Origin: Styela clava
Taxonomy: Eukaryota > Chordata > Ascidiacea > Stolidobranchia > Styelidae
DNA: 64,000 nucleotides
Assembly (NCBI RefSeq): GCF_964204865.1
Contig: NC_135250.1
Span: 28,015,395 to 28,079,394, forward strand
Direction of reading: 5' to 3'
Part shown: positions 61,929 to 64,000 of the stretch, one piece after another
Position numbering within the stretch: position 1 is the first letter of the stretch
Layout of the letters: the number at the start of each line of letters is the position of its first letter
Program-made: the position numbers and the translations under genes
Notes under the pieces: generated by a model
Databases searched by the model: none
What the model was told of the DNA's origin: nothing
The model's input: only the letters and a program-made list of their open reading frames with translations

Positions 61929-63548
61929 GAACCTATGTTATATAGCAAGTTATGTGCAATGTGTTTCCAATATGAGGTTTATGTGTTAAACGCGGTAGAG
62001 TCTGCGCATATTGCTAGGCGTCGGGAACAGTTTTATCATTGCGCCACTGATCACACTTACGTGGGTTTGGTTGAAATTCGTTTCGTGGCTGAGTTTAGTA
62101 TGTGCTAGAAGATATTGAAGCGAAAATATTGATCACTTGTCAAACGCAGCATCATATTCTGTTTGCCCCGATTTGACAAGATGAAACGGGTTGGGTATTT
62201 CCTTTAAACTATCAATCTTATCTGCCCTGTTTCTTCTATCAGTAAATGTTAGAACCTGGTAATAATGAACGCATTTTCGTCTCAACTAGACTGCGTTGAC
62301 GCTGTGAACAGAAGCAGGTGGGTGAATTACGATAAGTTTTCATTATTTAAATGAGAGATAGGACAGCTTAATATTATGGTACACTAAGGCTATGAATCCA
62401 AAGGCGTTGTGCTAACCGTTAGCACAGTGATTTATATTAACTCTAAAATGACAAAGCCAACACATATATCATTGATGGGAAATATTTAGTATAGCGGAGT
62501 CTGGTTTGGGGCAAATCGTTTTGAATGTGTTTTGAATTTTGTCAAAAATGCGTGAATTCGATGTCATTTTGGGTTAACGGGACGAGTTAAGGTTGTCCAA
62601 GTTATTGGAAAAAAACGTATATCCGCTTTGCACGCCACTAAATACTGTTCAGCATGCGACTTGAAAGCATTTTGAATTCAGCATAACACGCCTATCGACG
62701 CCCACCAATCCAAATTCTGATTTGGAATTAATTCAACCATTTGTAACTTGTAATCCATTATCGGATACGGAGTGGACCTATATAGTTTTTCTAAATTTTG
62801 GGGAGCTTTTGTACAAATCGCCTGTCAAAAACACCTCGCCATAGCTCAAAATAATCAAATTATTGATTATTCAGTTAAAGTTAGGAATGCAGATTTCGCG
62901 GGAAGTTCAATTTTTCAATCATTCCTAACCCCAACTGGATGATTACTAATCTGTTATTCTAAAAGTTGCGAGGGTGTTTTCCTTAAATTCCACATTTTGC
63001 ATTAGTGGCGGCCGGCGGGGCTTTGTATGAAAGATCCAATTTTTGTTATCGCTGTTGAAATTTTTTTTAGATGGACCAACTAATAGACAAACCTTTTAAA
63101 CTGTACAAAACCCCAAATCCATACATATATTATTAGCCAACCCTTACATCAGTGGCTCTCAGTCACGATTTTTTTTGTTTTTAGGGGAAATTTTTACCTT
63201 GTATTTGTGTGTACTGATATTTTTTACTTACTTATCAATTATTACTGTAATACATATGTTTGCATCCACCTTTAATAATTCGAACAGTAATAGAAGCCAG
63301 ATTGCGAGTTGTGAGTTTCACTAGCTAATGATGCATTTGATTGAAGGCACGAACACCATGAGGTTTGAAACAGTAAAAAAAATACTTATTTTGCACGATA
63401 ATAGGCTTCATGGCGAGAAAATACGATTCCGGTACCGTCTCCAATCAAAACATGCCAGTCTCTGACATCACAGCCCTAATTTAAAAATATCGATTTTATT
63501 TTTACGTTCCAAACTTCTGTTTATATATTTCTAGAACTCAAAGAAAAA
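61929..63548. other. Intergenic region between the two peptide genes
   Basis: It contains the second copy of the upstream block. The rest shows no supported feature. Confidence 0.5.
62113..62330 (+). repeat. Duplicated upstream block of peptide genes, copy 2
   Basis: Counterpart of 60790-61010, more diverged (for example CCTGTTTTGCCC reads TCTGTTTGCCCC). Confidence 0.7.
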
Positions 63549-63660
63549 ATGATGAATTCCAAACTATTCGTGTTTTGTCTGAAAGTTATGGTTATCGCTT
63601 TGATGGTGGCAGCAGTGGCTCCGCCTCCAATGCACCATTTTTACCATCATGAACATACCT
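63549..63660 (+). CDS. Second short secreted Pro/His-rich peptide (first coding exon only)
   Basis: This paralogue encodes MMNSKLFVFCL, then a hydrophobic signal segment, then APPPMHHFYHHEH, ending in phase 1 at a canonical GTAAGT donor exactly like the first gene. The proline run is reduced from eight to three and the His cluster is larger. A TTTCTAG acceptor precedes the ATG by 17 bases. The terminal exon was not seen before 64000 and probably lies outside the window. Confidence 0.65.
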
Positions 63661-64000
63661 GTAAGTGAATTTTGGAAAAAATTATTTGTATTGAAATACA
63701 AAGGCAATACGACTTTATTTTTTCATTGGGTTTCTATAAGACCAAGTACTTATTTTTCTTCCATGCCGGTGGATCCGTATGCATGTAATGCAAGGATGCT
63801 GTAGCAAAAGTCGGGATAGCTATTCTGTGTAATTTAAGAGTCTCGCTGCACAATAAGACAAATATATTTCCGCAACCTCGCTTCACCAAGGTCAGACCTC
63901 TTCAGACAAATTCAGTAATTCACGCCCCCTTATTAGAATTTGTCAAGTCTCGCCCCATCTTAAAAATAACTAGCTAATAATAAGCTGCAAAAAAACAGAT

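Overview
This window is eukaryotic, animal nuclear DNA. It is AT-rich, its genes are split by GT-AG introns of a few hundred bases to about 1 kb, and small non-autonomous DNA transposons are scattered throughout. Two complete CYP2-type cytochrome P450 genes, a family of small type I membrane receptors with tyrosine motifs, and several short secreted peptides suggest an invertebrate deuterostome. A tunicate is my best guess, but that is inference and no marker gene settles it. All gene models below were built by hand, by joining exons whose splice sites and codon phases agree.

Region 1 (about 2.06-36.7 kb) is organised around a large inverted duplication. The left arm (about 2.06-8.85 kb) is a degraded mirror copy of the right arm (about 25.45-36.69 kb). 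The right arm carries an intact six-exon receptor gene on the minus strand (30938-34932, 310 aa) and an intact secreted-protein gene on the plus strand (25882-28739, 95 aa, built partly from 30-36-base exons). Their left counterparts (2590-5420 and 7705-8330) have lost exons and carry frameshifts, so they look like pseudogenes. The roughly 16 kb between the arms holds a third, diverged receptor-family member (20120-23439, minus), a 239-aa secreted cysteine- and threonine-rich protein (15239-18161, plus) and a short basic secreted peptide gene (12534-13306, minus).

Region 2 (about 36.6-54.2 kb) is a direct tandem duplication of a nine-exon P450 gene, each copy encoding 490 aa. The promoter, exons, introns and poly(A) region are all duplicated. 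Both enzymes lack the usual acidic residue in the I-helix AGx(D/E)TT motif, having glycine instead. A lone P450 first exon lies at 58650-58907 with no recognisable continuation.

Region 3 (about 60.8 kb to the end) has two tandem copies of a gene for a very short secreted Pro/His-rich peptide. The second copy runs off the window.

Two transposon families matter for dating events. GC-richer hAT-type miniature elements sit in introns of duplicated genes, and the paralogous position keeps the uninterrupted target site. A second miniature family, whose inverted ends contain CACCAAGATGGCG, occurs about ten times. The receptor family, with its shared exon layout, conserved CFL(F/L)K...DIFP module and C-terminal tyrosine motifs, is the most likely undescribed system here. 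By architecture it resembles paired or inhibitory immune receptors, but that function is inference.
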